Below are positions 22,496 to 32,037 of a DNA stretch of 64,000 nt, in pieces. The stretch is from Spinacia oleracea (Eukaryota; Streptophyta; Magnoliopsida; Caryophyllales; Amaranthaceae). Both the position numbers and the translations under genes were made by a program. Below the pieces are notes generated by a model, which made no database searches, was not told where the DNA came from, and saw nothing but the letters and a program-made list of their open reading frames with translations. The stretch covers positions 1,488,001 through 1,552,000 of the forward strand of contig NC_079492.1 of the NCBI RefSeq assembly GCF_020520425.1, read 5' to 3'. Positions within the stretch are counted from its first letter, which is position 1; each line of letters starts with the position of its first letter.

Positions 22496-23359
22496 GTCTC
22501 CCACTTGTCCTTAGGGACAAGTGTGCATTTCCTAATTCCTTTGTCGCTCGATGCTTGCTCTTGAACATAAGGTAAGAGTTGTCATCCTTATTATGTCCAG
22601 AGGTGTTCCTCGGTTTCAGAGTTCAACTGATCAAATAAACAGATAATCATAGCCTATGATTCATCCGAGCACGGCCATGCATTTCACAGTTTCTAGTTCT
22701 CCGAGTGGCCTTGTACAACTTTTAAGCATCTCTTCCCGATTTATGGGAGGACAATCCCAATCTTGCGATCTTGAGATTAGACTTCGTTTGATAGGTGATT
22801 ACCTGAGCGTTGCCTTTATAGCCTCCTTTTACGGTGCGACGGTTGGTCAACGTCAAAGCAACCAGTTCTCAAACAAGTAATCTCAAATCACTCAGGTATT
22901 GAGGATTTAGTGTCTAATAATTTAATGAAATTTACTTATGACAGACTTTCATCTCTTACAGTAAAGTTTCATAGGTCTTGTCCGATACTAGTCTTCCCAA
23001 AGTAAGTATCTATGCAAATGATTATGACATTGCCATGTCCACATAGTTCAAGAAACAGAACTACTAGTCATCTTGCATTCTAATCGTCTAACGTTTTCTA
23101 TGCGTCCAATTTTATAGAAAACTCCGATTAGGGACCATTTTCAACCTTTGACATTCAAGTTCACTTGATAGACATTTCTTAGTCACAGGACTGGTCCTGA
23201 CAGTCTATCTTGAATATATCGTCAAGTTGAAGGGACTCATCATTTAATAAACCACAAATTAAATGGAAAAATGAATTCCTTTCATTTATTGTGAATGATT
23301 AACCAATAATGTTTTACAAAGATTTAAACTCTAAAACTTTAAAACATTAAACAGAGACA
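22496..23359 (-). other. Copia A 3' untranslated region and polypurine tract
   Basis: This segment is the inverted counterpart of 46735-47599 in copia B. The polypurine tract (GTCTCCCACTTGTCC on the plus strand) abuts the 3' LTR. No gene is present. Confidence 0.85.
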
Positions 23360-23700
23360 TCAAAGCCATTCTCCAATATGCTTGATTCCCATAGCTGCAG
23401 TGTGCGAGTTGTGCTTCGCTTGCGGCAGAGGTTTAGTTAATGGATCTGATATGTTGTCATCAGTTCCAATTTTGCTTATCTCGACTTCTTTTCTTTCAAC
23501 GAACTCTCGTAGAAGGTGAAATCTACGAAGTACATGCTTGACTCTCTGGTGGTGTCTAGGCTCTTTTGCCTGTGCAATAGCTCCGTTATTATCACAATAC
23601 AGGGCTATTGGTCCTTTAATGGAGGGGACTACACCAAGTTTTCCTATGAACTTCCTTAGCCATATAGCTTCCTTTGCTGCTTCATGTGCAGCAATGTACT
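23360..23700 (-). pseudogene. Copia A polyprotein, C-terminal RNase H segment (3' of the gypsy insertion)
   Basis: It matches the last ~110 codons of the copia B polyprotein, including YCDNNGAIAQ, the HHQRVKHVLRRFHLLREF helix and the end KHIGEWL-stop. It is separated from the rest of its gene by the 9.7-kb gypsy element; the bases GTACT at its upstream edge are the insertion's target duplication. Confidence 0.93.
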
Positions 23701-25104
23701 TGACAGGCTAAATCGCACTCCTATCAAAGATAAACCTAACGTTCACCAACTAAAAATATAGCAAGGGAAGCAGGGATCGTATCCACAGGGAAACAGTGTT
23801 CTTTCTACTATTAAAAGACTAATCTAGACTATTGGTAACAAGAATTGGATTGGTTTGTATATTAAACTAAAGCAAATAATCAAATCGGAAGATAACAATA
23901 TTAAAGGAATCTAGGGCAGCGGCTCACCACAAATGCAGACCGGGATTGGACAACGGACAATAACAATCAATTAACAATCATAACTAGGAAAACATGCATC
24001 TCTCGAATCTTATGAATTCCTTAGGATAGAACAACTAGCGGGCTCTCGCTACGTACTAGAAATAATTCCTATCTAATAGCCACAAACCAAAAACATCAGA
24101 TTTATACTCTCGGCGCATAATCTAAGGTTAATCAAACTCAAATCAAAATAGTCCGGCCGAACAGAATTGACGAGCAATAATAATAAGCTATAGAAATTAA
24201 TCAATCAATCAAATATCATGTCCACATATAATCCCAATCATGCATTCATGGATCCCCTAAACCCTAGAAATTAAACTACTCACTCATGATAATAAATAAC
24301 AAAGCAATTAGCATAATGGAAAACATGATTAAAGCAACAAAATAAATTAAGGTAGGAAATAATACCGACTTGAAGAACAATGGAAAAATAAAGCTTGAAT
24401 CTTTGATTAAAATTAAAACTAAGTGTTTGGAGAAAATAGAGAGAACTAAAATAGACTAAGTAATTAGAAAACTAGAAAAAAAGATGTCACTAAAAATATA
24501 AGGGGCTAGTATTTATAGTTTGCCCAAAATAGAGCCCAAAATCGGAAATAAAATCTCGCGAAATACGCTGGAGGTTGGCGTGGCCCGATCGGGCGACACT
24601 TCGCCCGATCGGGCGAATCACTCGATAGTCGGCCCGATCGGGCCAAAATCCGCCCGATCGGGCGGATTGCGAAATCTCCACAAAGCCTCCAGATTGACCG
24701 CCCGATCCGCATCGGGCGAGCTGCGCCCGATCGGGCGCGCGTTGATGAACTTGGCTTGCTTATAATTCCGCCCGATGGTTGCATTTCGCCCTCAGCTTCC
24801 AGGGCGATTTGCAATCTTCAATGTATTTCGCCCGTATCACCAAGTCTAACTCCCGGGGCTCAACCATAAGCATCTAAGGCTCCCGAAAGTCGACGATGGA
24901 GGTCCCGAACTTCTCGGACTCATATAGTGGCCTTGATCAACAATGAAACGGGTCTAAAACGACCCATTTCTCATAATCAAACCTGAAACTCAAGGCACAC
25001 TCAATAATACACATTAGTACTAGAAACGGCTCCTAAGAGCACGTTTGATACATAAAAGTACTAAGGGACGGGGGTAAAAAACTCTATATAAAACGCATAT
25101 ATCA
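23701..25104 (-). repeat. Young gypsy 3' LTR
   Basis: It runs TGACAGGCTA...CATATATCA on the plus strand. It is offset by exactly 8337 bp from the other LTR; frames read across both copies translate identically. It contains five perfect and one spaced GCCCGATCGGGC-type palindrome at about 24583-24737. Confidence 0.95.
24583..24737. promoter_or_regulatory. GCCCGATCGGGC palindrome array in gypsy 3' LTR
   Basis: Five perfect 12-bp palindromes and one variant with a longer spacer (GCCCGATCCGCATCGGGC) occur in about 155 bp, upstream (on the minus strand) of a TATAAATA box. It duplicates the array in the 5' LTR. A regulatory role is inferred only from its position. Confidence 0.55.
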
Positions 25105-25116
25105 AACTCCCCCAAG
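25105..25116 (-). other. Polypurine tract of the young gypsy element
   Basis: On the minus strand the sequence directly before the 3' LTR is TTGGGGGAGTT, the plus-strand priming site for reverse transcription; AGCTTGGGGGAG is typical of Athila-type elements. A second TAGCTTGGGGGAGC occurs near 26046-26059. Confidence 0.8.
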
Positions 25117-25853
25117 CTAGATCTTTGCTTGCCCCTAAGCAAAGAAATCATCGATGAATACATAAATCAACTTCACCCCAAATACATCTAAAAACAATGG
25201 ATACGATTCAAGGCAAAATCCAACAAGCATGCATCAATGTCAACCAATCAAATTCATTCAACCGCCAATCCACCTCAACAATCGTCACGCAAAGCGAACC
25301 ACAAGTGTACAATGGAATTCAAGACTAGTGCTCACACACTCGTCACTCATTTATGTGGCGGATAAAAATGTACCCGTTCGCTCCCCTCCCAACATATATG
25401 TGTACAATGCCCTCCCAAACTCACAACACTCGTGTGTCTAGAAAAACATGCACTCAACCTAGTAGTCGACTCGGAATGTGTCATGTCATAACTTGCATTG
25501 ATAAACAACTACTTTCACATTAATATGACTCTATGCACAAAGGTCGGAAGGTCTTCAAAGCTTGTAATGATAGGCTTAGGTAGAGGTGCGGTAAATTTGG
25601 GTAAAACGTGAGCTTAAAGCCTTGGCTTTGGGGAGCATAAATCCTAGCAAAACCATGGTCAACCACAAATGAAGACCACAACCACAACTTCCCACTCAAC
25701 ACATGATGAAACAACAAACAAACCACACTATACTTTCTTGCCTTTCTTTCACAATTAAAATCAATCACTCATAAAGATAAGAAATTACAATACTTGAGTG
25801 TAACAATGTTTTGAATTTTTCTGAGAGTAACGATCTTTCCTTCTTTTTCTTCT

Positions 25854-25885
<32 letters not shown>

Positions 25886-26513
25886 TTTTGGAACCTTCAC
25901 ACGATTTTTTTTTTTTTCTTTTATTCTCCTCATCTCATTCATTTTTTTTTTTCAACAACAATCATGATAAGAAGAATTTCCCTTTTCAATACTCGATATG
26001 CTCAAAATGTACCACACTGCAACTCCCTTACCTCACTACTATTAGCTCCCCCAAGCTAGGCTTGGGACTAGTAACCAATGGGGAATTTACGGGCTTGTAA
26101 TGTGGTTAGTCACCGAATAAATGGCACAGGCACAACATGGGTAGAACAAGAGGGAACAAACGTATCTAATTTCATCTGAAGGCTACCTAAATAGAAAAAT
26201 GCCTTCGTCCTCCACAACGTGCATGTATATGAGTCATAAAACATTACTAATAGTTGCAAACCAATACTCAAAATCAATGGCACACCAGGAAGCTATCACA
26301 CATCCTAACCAAGTCAACTAGTCAAGCACCAAGTCCACAAATAGTTGGTCAGAGTTGACTCATGTTAAGGCATCAAAGCAATCGAATATCAAATCATGGC
26401 TAACGCATCCACATTGCTCGTCATCAAATACCAAGAATCAAAACAATTTTCAATTCAAAGGGGCACAGGGAAGCATGATATTGTATTCATCGGAACGTAT
26501 TTTTGTATTTTTG

Positions 26514-26551
<38 letters not shown>

Positions 26552-26744
26552 CTTTTTCAAAGCAATAAACTAATTTAGAAAGCATTAAACATACCAAAAT
26601 AAACACACTAAAATAGAGAAATGCGAAAATAAAAGAAAGACATACCTACAATGTACAAGTAGTGTGAAACCCCCCCAAACCAAATCAGACAATGTCCTCA
26701 TTGGCTCAAGGGTATCGAACCTCATCATCAACATCATCTCGGCA
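25117..26744 (-). other. Non-coding 3' region of the young gypsy element
   Basis: No gene is recognised. It holds two long T homopolymer tracts (about 25846-25890 and 26516-26551 on the plus strand) and simple CA-rich text. Open frames through the T runs code for Phe runs and are not genes. Confidence 0.6.
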
Positions 26745-28208
26745 TCACTGATGGCCTTGGCCATCATTACCAGCATCATCACCATCATCTCGGCCAGCAT
26801 GCCCACTAGGACCCGCTCCCCACCCTCCGTACTGGGTGGGTGTGAAGGTGCCCATAGAACCCGGAGCTCCATATCCCTCCGCGGGATAGGTAAACCAGGT
26901 AGGGTGCTCGTAATCTGGGGCAATATAGCCCTGCCTGGCATACTGATCATAAAATGGGAACATGGTCCTCTGGTGATCAGCTGCGAACTCCCGGAACCCG
27001 AGCTCAAGTCTGTTCAACCTCTCATCAATGGACCCCTGATCCTCATGAACTACCGGGCCACTCTGGGGCCTCCCCGTGTCTCGACGCCCCCTCCTGAAGT
27101 AGGTGCGAGGCTCTGGCTGGTACTGATGGGGCTCTGGCTGAGGCTCAGGCTGAGGCTGGGGGTCAGGCTGAGGCTCTCGCTCAAATCCAACAAATAGATA
27201 ATGAGCCTGACCGGGTCTGAAACTAGTGCGGCCCTGAGGGTCAGGCAAGGTGAAAAGCCTGTTTCCCTCGAAAATCCAGTACATGGCTCCCGGCCTAAAT
27301 AACCCGTGCTCCCCCTGCAGCCTACGGAGTCCAGCAAAATAAGCCAAATCAAGCAAGTTGCTACCCAGAACTGGGATCTGGTTAGCCTCAGTAAAATTGG
27401 CCGTGGCCATGGCTATGTGGGTGATCAACCCACCAATGGTAATCTTGGTAGTATGTGTGGAGGTGGCTATGGAGTAAAATTGAGAGGCCATGTGATGTGC
27501 AAGGTTCATTTTGTAGCTCTCCTCTCCTTCGGAAACGTAGCCACCTAGGATCTCTAGCTCCGTACTTCTAATGTTCTGGGTCTCATCCCTACCAAAGATA
27601 GTAAATCCTAGGAACCTGTAAAAGACAATGGGTACCGGGTGTTGAATCTTGGAAGCATGCAAATGTTGCATACTCCCGGGATTATCATTGCCCGTAAGCT
27701 TTCCCCACATGGTACAGTTATTGTGAGTCTCCTTGGGTTTCCTACTATATGTGGTAGACAATCCAAAAATTCTACCAAAATCAGATAAGCTCATGGTGTA
27801 GGTTCGGTTCATGACACGAAATTGAACCGATGACACGGTTCGATAACCATCCCTACGAATATTAAAACTACTCAAAAATTCTAGAGTCAACCGCCTAAAT
27901 GTGAGACGGAGCATACCATACATGCTACTCATACCAACACCAACAAAAACACGTTTTACATCACGCTCAATTCCCATTTCATGCAATGATTTTTGACATA
28001 TAAAGCGAGTAGGGATTACCTCCCTCAATTTGAGGTGCATGAATCGTGCTCGTTGCTCCTCCGTAATAAAGATGACATCCGGAAAATCCGTGTCGGGCTC
28101 GAATTGCGGTGGTGGAGGTGGTGGTGTCGGTTCCCGAGCTCGGCTTGTGGAAGCCTCATGTTGATTTCTTGGTACCCTCGTGCATTTTCTTTGTGGTCTA
28201 TTTGCCAT
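26745..28208 (-). CDS. ATHILA ORF-1-like protein of the young gypsy element
   Basis: The frame is open from an upstream Met at 28496, but the start at 28208 (MANRPQRKCTRVPRNQ) is preferred: the upstream part is low-complexity Ser/Leu/Pro-rich and lies against the palindrome array. This gives 487 aa. After a Pro-rich stretch it shows FMHLKLREVIPTRFICQKSL, LTLEFLSSFNIRRDGY and SLSDFGRIFGL, recalling the ATHILA ORF-1 family of plant gypsy elements, a protein of unknown function sometimes discussed as the env position. The C-terminal third is Pro/Gln/Glu-rich and ends in a Gly/Asp/His-rich tail. No signal peptide or clear membrane segment is seen from the preferred start, so an envelope role is unsupported. 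Confidence 0.8.
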   Translation of the reverse strand: MANRPQRKCTRVPRNQHEASTSRAREPTPPPPPPQFEPDTDFPDVIFITEEQRARFMHLKLREVIPTRFICQKSLHEMGIERDVKRVFVGVGMSSMYGMLRLTFRRLTLEFLSSFNIRRDGYRTVSSVQFRVMNRTYTMSLSDFGRIFGLSTTYSRKPKETHNNCTMWGKLTGNDNPGSMQHLHASKIQHPVPIVFYRFLGFTIFGRDETQNIRSTELEILGGYVSEGEESYKMNLAHHMASQFYSIATSTHTTKITIGGLITHIAMATANFTEANQIPVLGSNLLDLAYFAGLRRLQGEHGLFRPGAMYWIFEGNRLFTLPDPQGRTSFRPGQAHYLFVGFEREPQPDPQPQPEPQPEPHQYQPEPRTYFRRGRRDTGRPQSGPVVHEDQGSIDERLNRLELGFREFAADHQRTMFPFYDQYARQGYIAPDYEHPTWFTYPAEGYGAPGSMGTFTPTQYGGWGAGPSGHAGRDDGDDAGNDGQGHQ

Positions 28209-28498
28209 TGATGAAAAATCTGAATTTTTGAGCTTTTTGAGTTTTTTGGGTGAATTTGGGGATTTTGTGGGGATGAGTGAAAACTTAAATCGATTAGGTG
28301 TAGGTTGTAGAGGATGATGAGAGGATGATTTTGATGAAAGAATTGTTGAATTTGGTGGAGAATTGAGGGAGATATGGTGGTTGGAAGTTTTTTTGAGGTT
28401 GGGGTTTAATGGAGGGAGAGAGAGAGAGTTAGGTTGAAGATGAAGAAGAAGTGAAGAAAGAAAGAAGAAACCGTGTACTTGTCGCTGAAATCGCATCT

Positions 28499-28936
28499 CG
28501 CCCGATCGGGCGACATTCCGCCCGATCGGGCGGTTTGCGATCCTTTTCTTCTGATCCGTACGCGCCCGATCGGGCGCACCTCGCCCGATCCGAATCGGGC
28601 GATATGCGAAAGCTCATTTTCTTGACTTTTTCCTTCCCATAATCATCTTTGAATTTTCCTCGAAAATTTCATCAACCGCCCGATCGGGCAAAATAATTTC
28701 GCCCGATCGGGCCTTCCACTCGTCTTTTGCGCTCGATCGGGCAAACAAACGCCCGACTCGGGCGTTCCACTCGCCAAAGCGCCCGATCGGGCAAAATTAT
28801 TTCGCCCGATCGAGCTTTCCACTCGCTGGACCGCCCGATCGGGCATGCTGCGCCCGATCGGGCGGAAATAAACTGCAAGAAACTCATCCGTGCGCGCCCG
28901 ATCGGGCGCACCTCGCCCGATCCGAATCGGGCGATT
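28499..28936. promoter_or_regulatory. Internal GCCCGATCGGGC palindrome array between gag-pro and ORF-1
   Basis: Nine perfect 12-bp palindromes begin at 28500, 28520, 28564, 28678, 28701, 28781, 28833, 28852 and 28896. Five near-copies lie at about 28583, 28731, 28751, 28804 and 28915; those at 28583 and 28915 are the spaced form GCCCGATCCGAATCGGGC. A roughly 45-bp stretch is repeated at both edges (about 28560 and 28893). The array sits just upstream of the ORF-1 gene on the minus strand and matches the array upstream of the LTR TATA box. An internal promoter or silencing target is possible; neither is shown. Confidence 0.6.
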
Positions 28937-29280
28937 TGCAGTGTGCTTGGCCTTGAGCTTAATTTCACTTTCTCGAACTTGGGGCTTTAGGCCTGCACAT
29001 TAAGAAACACCCAAACAGCGTAATGCCCTCTTCTCGCCTCACTAACACCAAAAACAATACTTAAACACACGTAGGTAATAGAAATACTTAAACACACGTA
29101 GGTAATGGAAAATACTAACTAAACACACAAAAATTAGAATCAACAATCAAGCTTATACTACTAAGGCAATAAATGGATAATGAAATACTCATCCCCTATG
29201 AGATTGATGTAATGTCCCCATTACACAATCTCCGTTTATGCGCAGACAATAGACATGAAAGGGATGAGAGCCACGACAGC
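28937..29280 (-). other. Gypsy inter-gene spacer where pol would be expected
   Basis: No reverse transcriptase, RNase H or integrase reading is found in either orientation. The sequence is AT-rich with a short duplicated ACACACGTAGGTAAT (29066-29106 area). Confidence 0.7.
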
Positions 29281-31905
29281 TCATCGAATGGGGGCACCAA
29301 AGATGGTGCCACCTGGTGTCACATCGATCACCTTGGATGAGCTGTGTGGTGCGGGAAGTGACAGATCACGACCCCGATCGTGAACACGATGTCCACCGTT
29401 TACAGAACTTTCGGCCCCTTGGGTCGTGGCATCATCAATCCGTCCCTTCTTTCGAACCCATGCCGAAGAGTGTATACTCCGATCACCTCCCCCTGCAAGA
29501 CAATTTGAAACATGTGCTTTTTCCGAGGAGTTATTAGAGTTAATATGAGTCAATTCGGTATTAAAATAATCATTAGAAATATTGACTCCAAAACATGACT
29601 CCTCTACCATAGGGTTCTTAGCAACATGGGTTAAATTGAAAGTAACCTTATCATCTCCCACATTTAGCGTCAACTTGCCATTCTTGACATCTATGATTGC
29701 CCCCGCAGTGTGTAGGAAAGGCCGACCTAAAATAATAGGAATTTGCCTATCCTCTTCCATGTCTAAAACAACAAAATCAACAGGAATAAAGAATTTACCT
29801 ACTCTAACAGGCACATCTTCTAAGACACCTAGGGGGTATTTTACAGATCTATCGGCCATTTGCAGAGTTATGTTGGTAACTTTTAAATCACCCATGTTCA
29901 ACTTAGTACATACAGACAGGGGCATGACACTAACACTGGCACCTAAATCACATAAGGCTTTGTCAATAAAAAGGTTGCCAATATTACACGGGATAGAGAA
30001 ACTCCCGGGGTCCTTCAACTTGGGTGGAGACTTATTTTGTAGTAAGGCACTGCACTCCTCAGTAAATGCAACAGTCTCCACCTCACTAAATGCTCTCTTC
30101 CTAGTCAAGATGTCTTTCATGTATTTAGCATATGCAGGTACTTGAGTAATTAATTCAGTGAAAGGGACTGTTACCTGCAGATTCTTTACCACTTCTAAGA
30201 ACTTACCAAACTGCTTGTCTAGCTTGTTCTTTAGCTGACGATGAGGGAAGGGAAGTTTGATAGGTGGAACTTGTATCTCAACTTTCTTCTCAACCCCTGT
30301 GTCAGCTTCCTTATCCTTGACCACCTTCTCACTTTCTCTTGGCACAGCACCACTAACAGATACTTCAACCCCTTCCTCTATAGTCATAGGTGGCCCATCA
30401 TACTCATATCCACTCCGCAGAGTGACAGCATTTACAGACTCTCTGGTCACAGGCTGTGAAGGGAGTTGACCTTTGGGTCTCTCTGCAAGAGCGGTAGCCA
30501 TTTGCGCCAACTGTTTATCCATGATCTTGTTATGAGCAGTGAGGGCATCGATTTTGGCATCCTTTTCGCTTAGAGATCTCTGCAATTCCAACATCATATT
30601 CCTCATCTCTACAAGCATGGGATCAGGTTGTGTGGGTTGAGGTTGTGGTGGTAAGCCAGGTGATCCACTAGGTTGCGAGTTGTAGTTGCTCCGCGGTTGG
30701 TAGGGTTGTTGTGGTGGTAGAGGGTGTTGAATCTGGTGGGGGTTCTGAACATTAGTACTCCTATATGATAATAGGGGGTTGTTTTTATACCCCTCATTGT
30801 ATGAGTTGGAATACGGATTGTTCTGCTTGTAGGACTGGAATGCATTGCATTGTTCGATGGAGCTTCGGCATACCTGTGCATAATGGCCCTGCATCCCACA
30901 ACTATTACAGACATTAGCAGATTGGGCACTTATTGCAGCGACACTAGCATGTTGGGTGGATTGGGAAGATGCGATCTGTATATTGTCGAGCTTGTGATGT
31001 AGGGCAGTTAGCTGAGCAGTAAGCTGTTCAATAGAATTCATCTCATGCTTAACACCTCGGTCGGCAAAACCTCTAGGATTCCCATATTGGGCACTATGGA
31101 TGGCCATCTCCTCAATCACCTCCAAAGCTCTAGGCACCTCCAGTTGCATGAATCTTCCACTGGCAGCTGAATCCAAAAGACACCTAGATTCATTACCCAG
31201 ACCATTGTAGAACTGCTGAACCAGGAACCAGTCATCTAAACCATGGTGTGGGCACTCCCTTTGCAAGTCCTTGAATCTCTCCCAAACTTCGAACAAACTC
31301 TCATCTACTTGTTGAGAGATACCTAATATCTGACCCCTCAGACGAGCTGTCTTCTCAGGTGGGAAATATTTAACATAGAAAGCAAGGGCCAAAGAATTCC
31401 AATCGGTGATTTTCATAGCTGCGCGGTTGAGACTGTTAATCCATAGCTTGGCCTTCCCACTCAATGAAAATGGAAAGAGTATCTCCATAGTCTGCTCCGG
31501 TGTTAAATTCTTCTGCTTAATGGTGGCACAATACTGAATGAAAGACTGAATGTGGAGATTGGGGTCTTCACCCTTTTCCCCACCGAATTGGTGTCTCTCG
31601 ATCATGTTTATCAGCTGGGGTTCAATCTTGAAATTCTCGACCGCAATGGAAGGCATGATTGCCTTGGGAAGCATAGACAGACTTGGTTTAGAATAGTCTG
31701 TAAGCCTTGGCACAAGTGGGGGTGGTGGTGCTTGGTCACCCATCTCTGAATCTGTATGGAATAGATTGCTAATCAGATAGTCGGATTCAGAGTCAGAATA
31801 GTCTCTCAACTGTTCAACGAATCTACGCCGTCTACGAAAGGTCCGTTCAGGTTCAGGATCGAACGAAGTCAGATCGCTGGTATGGACAGTCCTGGGCATA
31901 AACAA
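29281..31905 (-). CDS. Gypsy gag-protease polyprotein (874 aa)
   Basis: Gag forms the retrotransposon particle; the protease matures it. Residues about 80-280 are a retrotrans_gag domain (FPFSLSGKAKLWINSL, then NSLALAFYVKYFPPEKTARL, FEVWERFKDLQRECPHHGL). A CCHC zinc knuckle, CNSCGMQGHYAQVC, lies near residue 340, followed by a Gln/Pro/Asn-rich linker. The aspartic protease is near residue 650 with ALCDLGASVSVMPLSV; the catalytic triplet reads D-L-G, as in many Athila-type proteins, and ILGRPFLHTAGAIIDV forms the flap/ILG part. The frame closes about 190 codons after the protease without running into a reverse transcriptase. The first Met is used; a start at MGDQAPPPP is possible. No lesion is seen. 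Confidence 0.9.
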   Translation of the reverse strand: MFMPRTVHTSDLTSFDPEPERTFRRRRRFVEQLRDYSDSESDYLISNLFHTDSEMGDQAPPPPLVPRLTDYSKPSLSMLPKAIMPSIAVENFKIEPQLINMIERHQFGGEKGEDPNLHIQSFIQYCATIKQKNLTPEQTMEILFPFSLSGKAKLWINSLNRAAMKITDWNSLALAFYVKYFPPEKTARLRGQILGISQQVDESLFEVWERFKDLQRECPHHGLDDWFLVQQFYNGLGNESRCLLDSAASGRFMQLEVPRALEVIEEMAIHSAQYGNPRGFADRGVKHEMNSIEQLTAQLTALHHKLDNIQIASSQSTQHASVAAISAQSANVCNSCGMQGHYAQVCRSSIEQCNAFQSYKQNNPYSNSYNEGYKNNPLLSYRSTNVQNPHQIQHPLPPQQPYQPRSNYNSQPSGSPGLPPQPQPTQPDPMLVEMRNMMLELQRSLSEKDAKIDALTAHNKIMDKQLAQMATALAERPKGQLPSQPVTRESVNAVTLRSGYEYDGPPMTIEEGVEVSVSGAVPRESEKVVKDKEADTGVEKKVEIQVPPIKLPFPHRQLKNKLDKQFGKFLEVVKNLQVTVPFTELITQVPAYAKYMKDILTRKRAFSEVETVAFTEECSALLQNKSPPKLKDPGSFSIPCNIGNLFIDKALCDLGASVSVMPLSVCTKLNMGDLKVTNITLQMADRSVKYPLGVLEDVPVRVGKFFIPVDFVVLDMEEDRQIPIILGRPFLHTAGAIIDVKNGKLTLNVGDDKVTFNLTHVAKNPMVEESCFGVNISNDYFNTELTHINSNNSSEKAHVSNCLAGGGDRSIHSSAWVRKKGRIDDATTQGAESSVNGGHRVHDRGRDLSLPAPHSSSKVIDVTPGGTIFGAPIR

Positions 31906-32014
31906 GCAAGAACTAGAAAACAGTCGTGAGATCCGGTCTCAAGGAACGGGAGTCCCTTGAGAAGTGACAAACAATAATCCAGAAAAACAATTAATAACAG
32001 AAAATAAAACCGTT

Positions 32015-32032
32015 TCCCCGGCAACGGCGCCA
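32015..32032 (-). other. Primer binding site, tRNA-Asp type
   Basis: On the minus strand TGGCGCCGTTGCCGGGGA follows the 5' LTR after five bases. It is complementary to the 3' end of plant tRNA-Asp (ending CCCCGGCAACGGCGCCA), the primer typical of Athila-type gypsy elements. Confidence 0.9.
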
Positions 32033-32037
32033 AAATT

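Noticed and set aside
25811..26100. Phe-rich frames over T homopolymers, also at 26355-26578
   Set aside because: Low-complexity by-products of T runs in the gypsy 3' region.
26745..28496. Envelope protein, making the gypsy element an endogenous retrovirus
   Set aside because: The protein resembles ATHILA ORF-1; no signal peptide, membrane anchor or cleavage site is evident from the preferred start.
28499..28936. CRISPR-like array
   Set aside because: The repeated unit is a 12-bp palindrome with irregular spacing within a plant retrotransposon; there are no 25-40 bp repeats with unique spacers and no cas genes.
29582..30145. 187-codon plus-strand frame
   Set aside because: It is the shadow of the gag-protease gene on the other strand.
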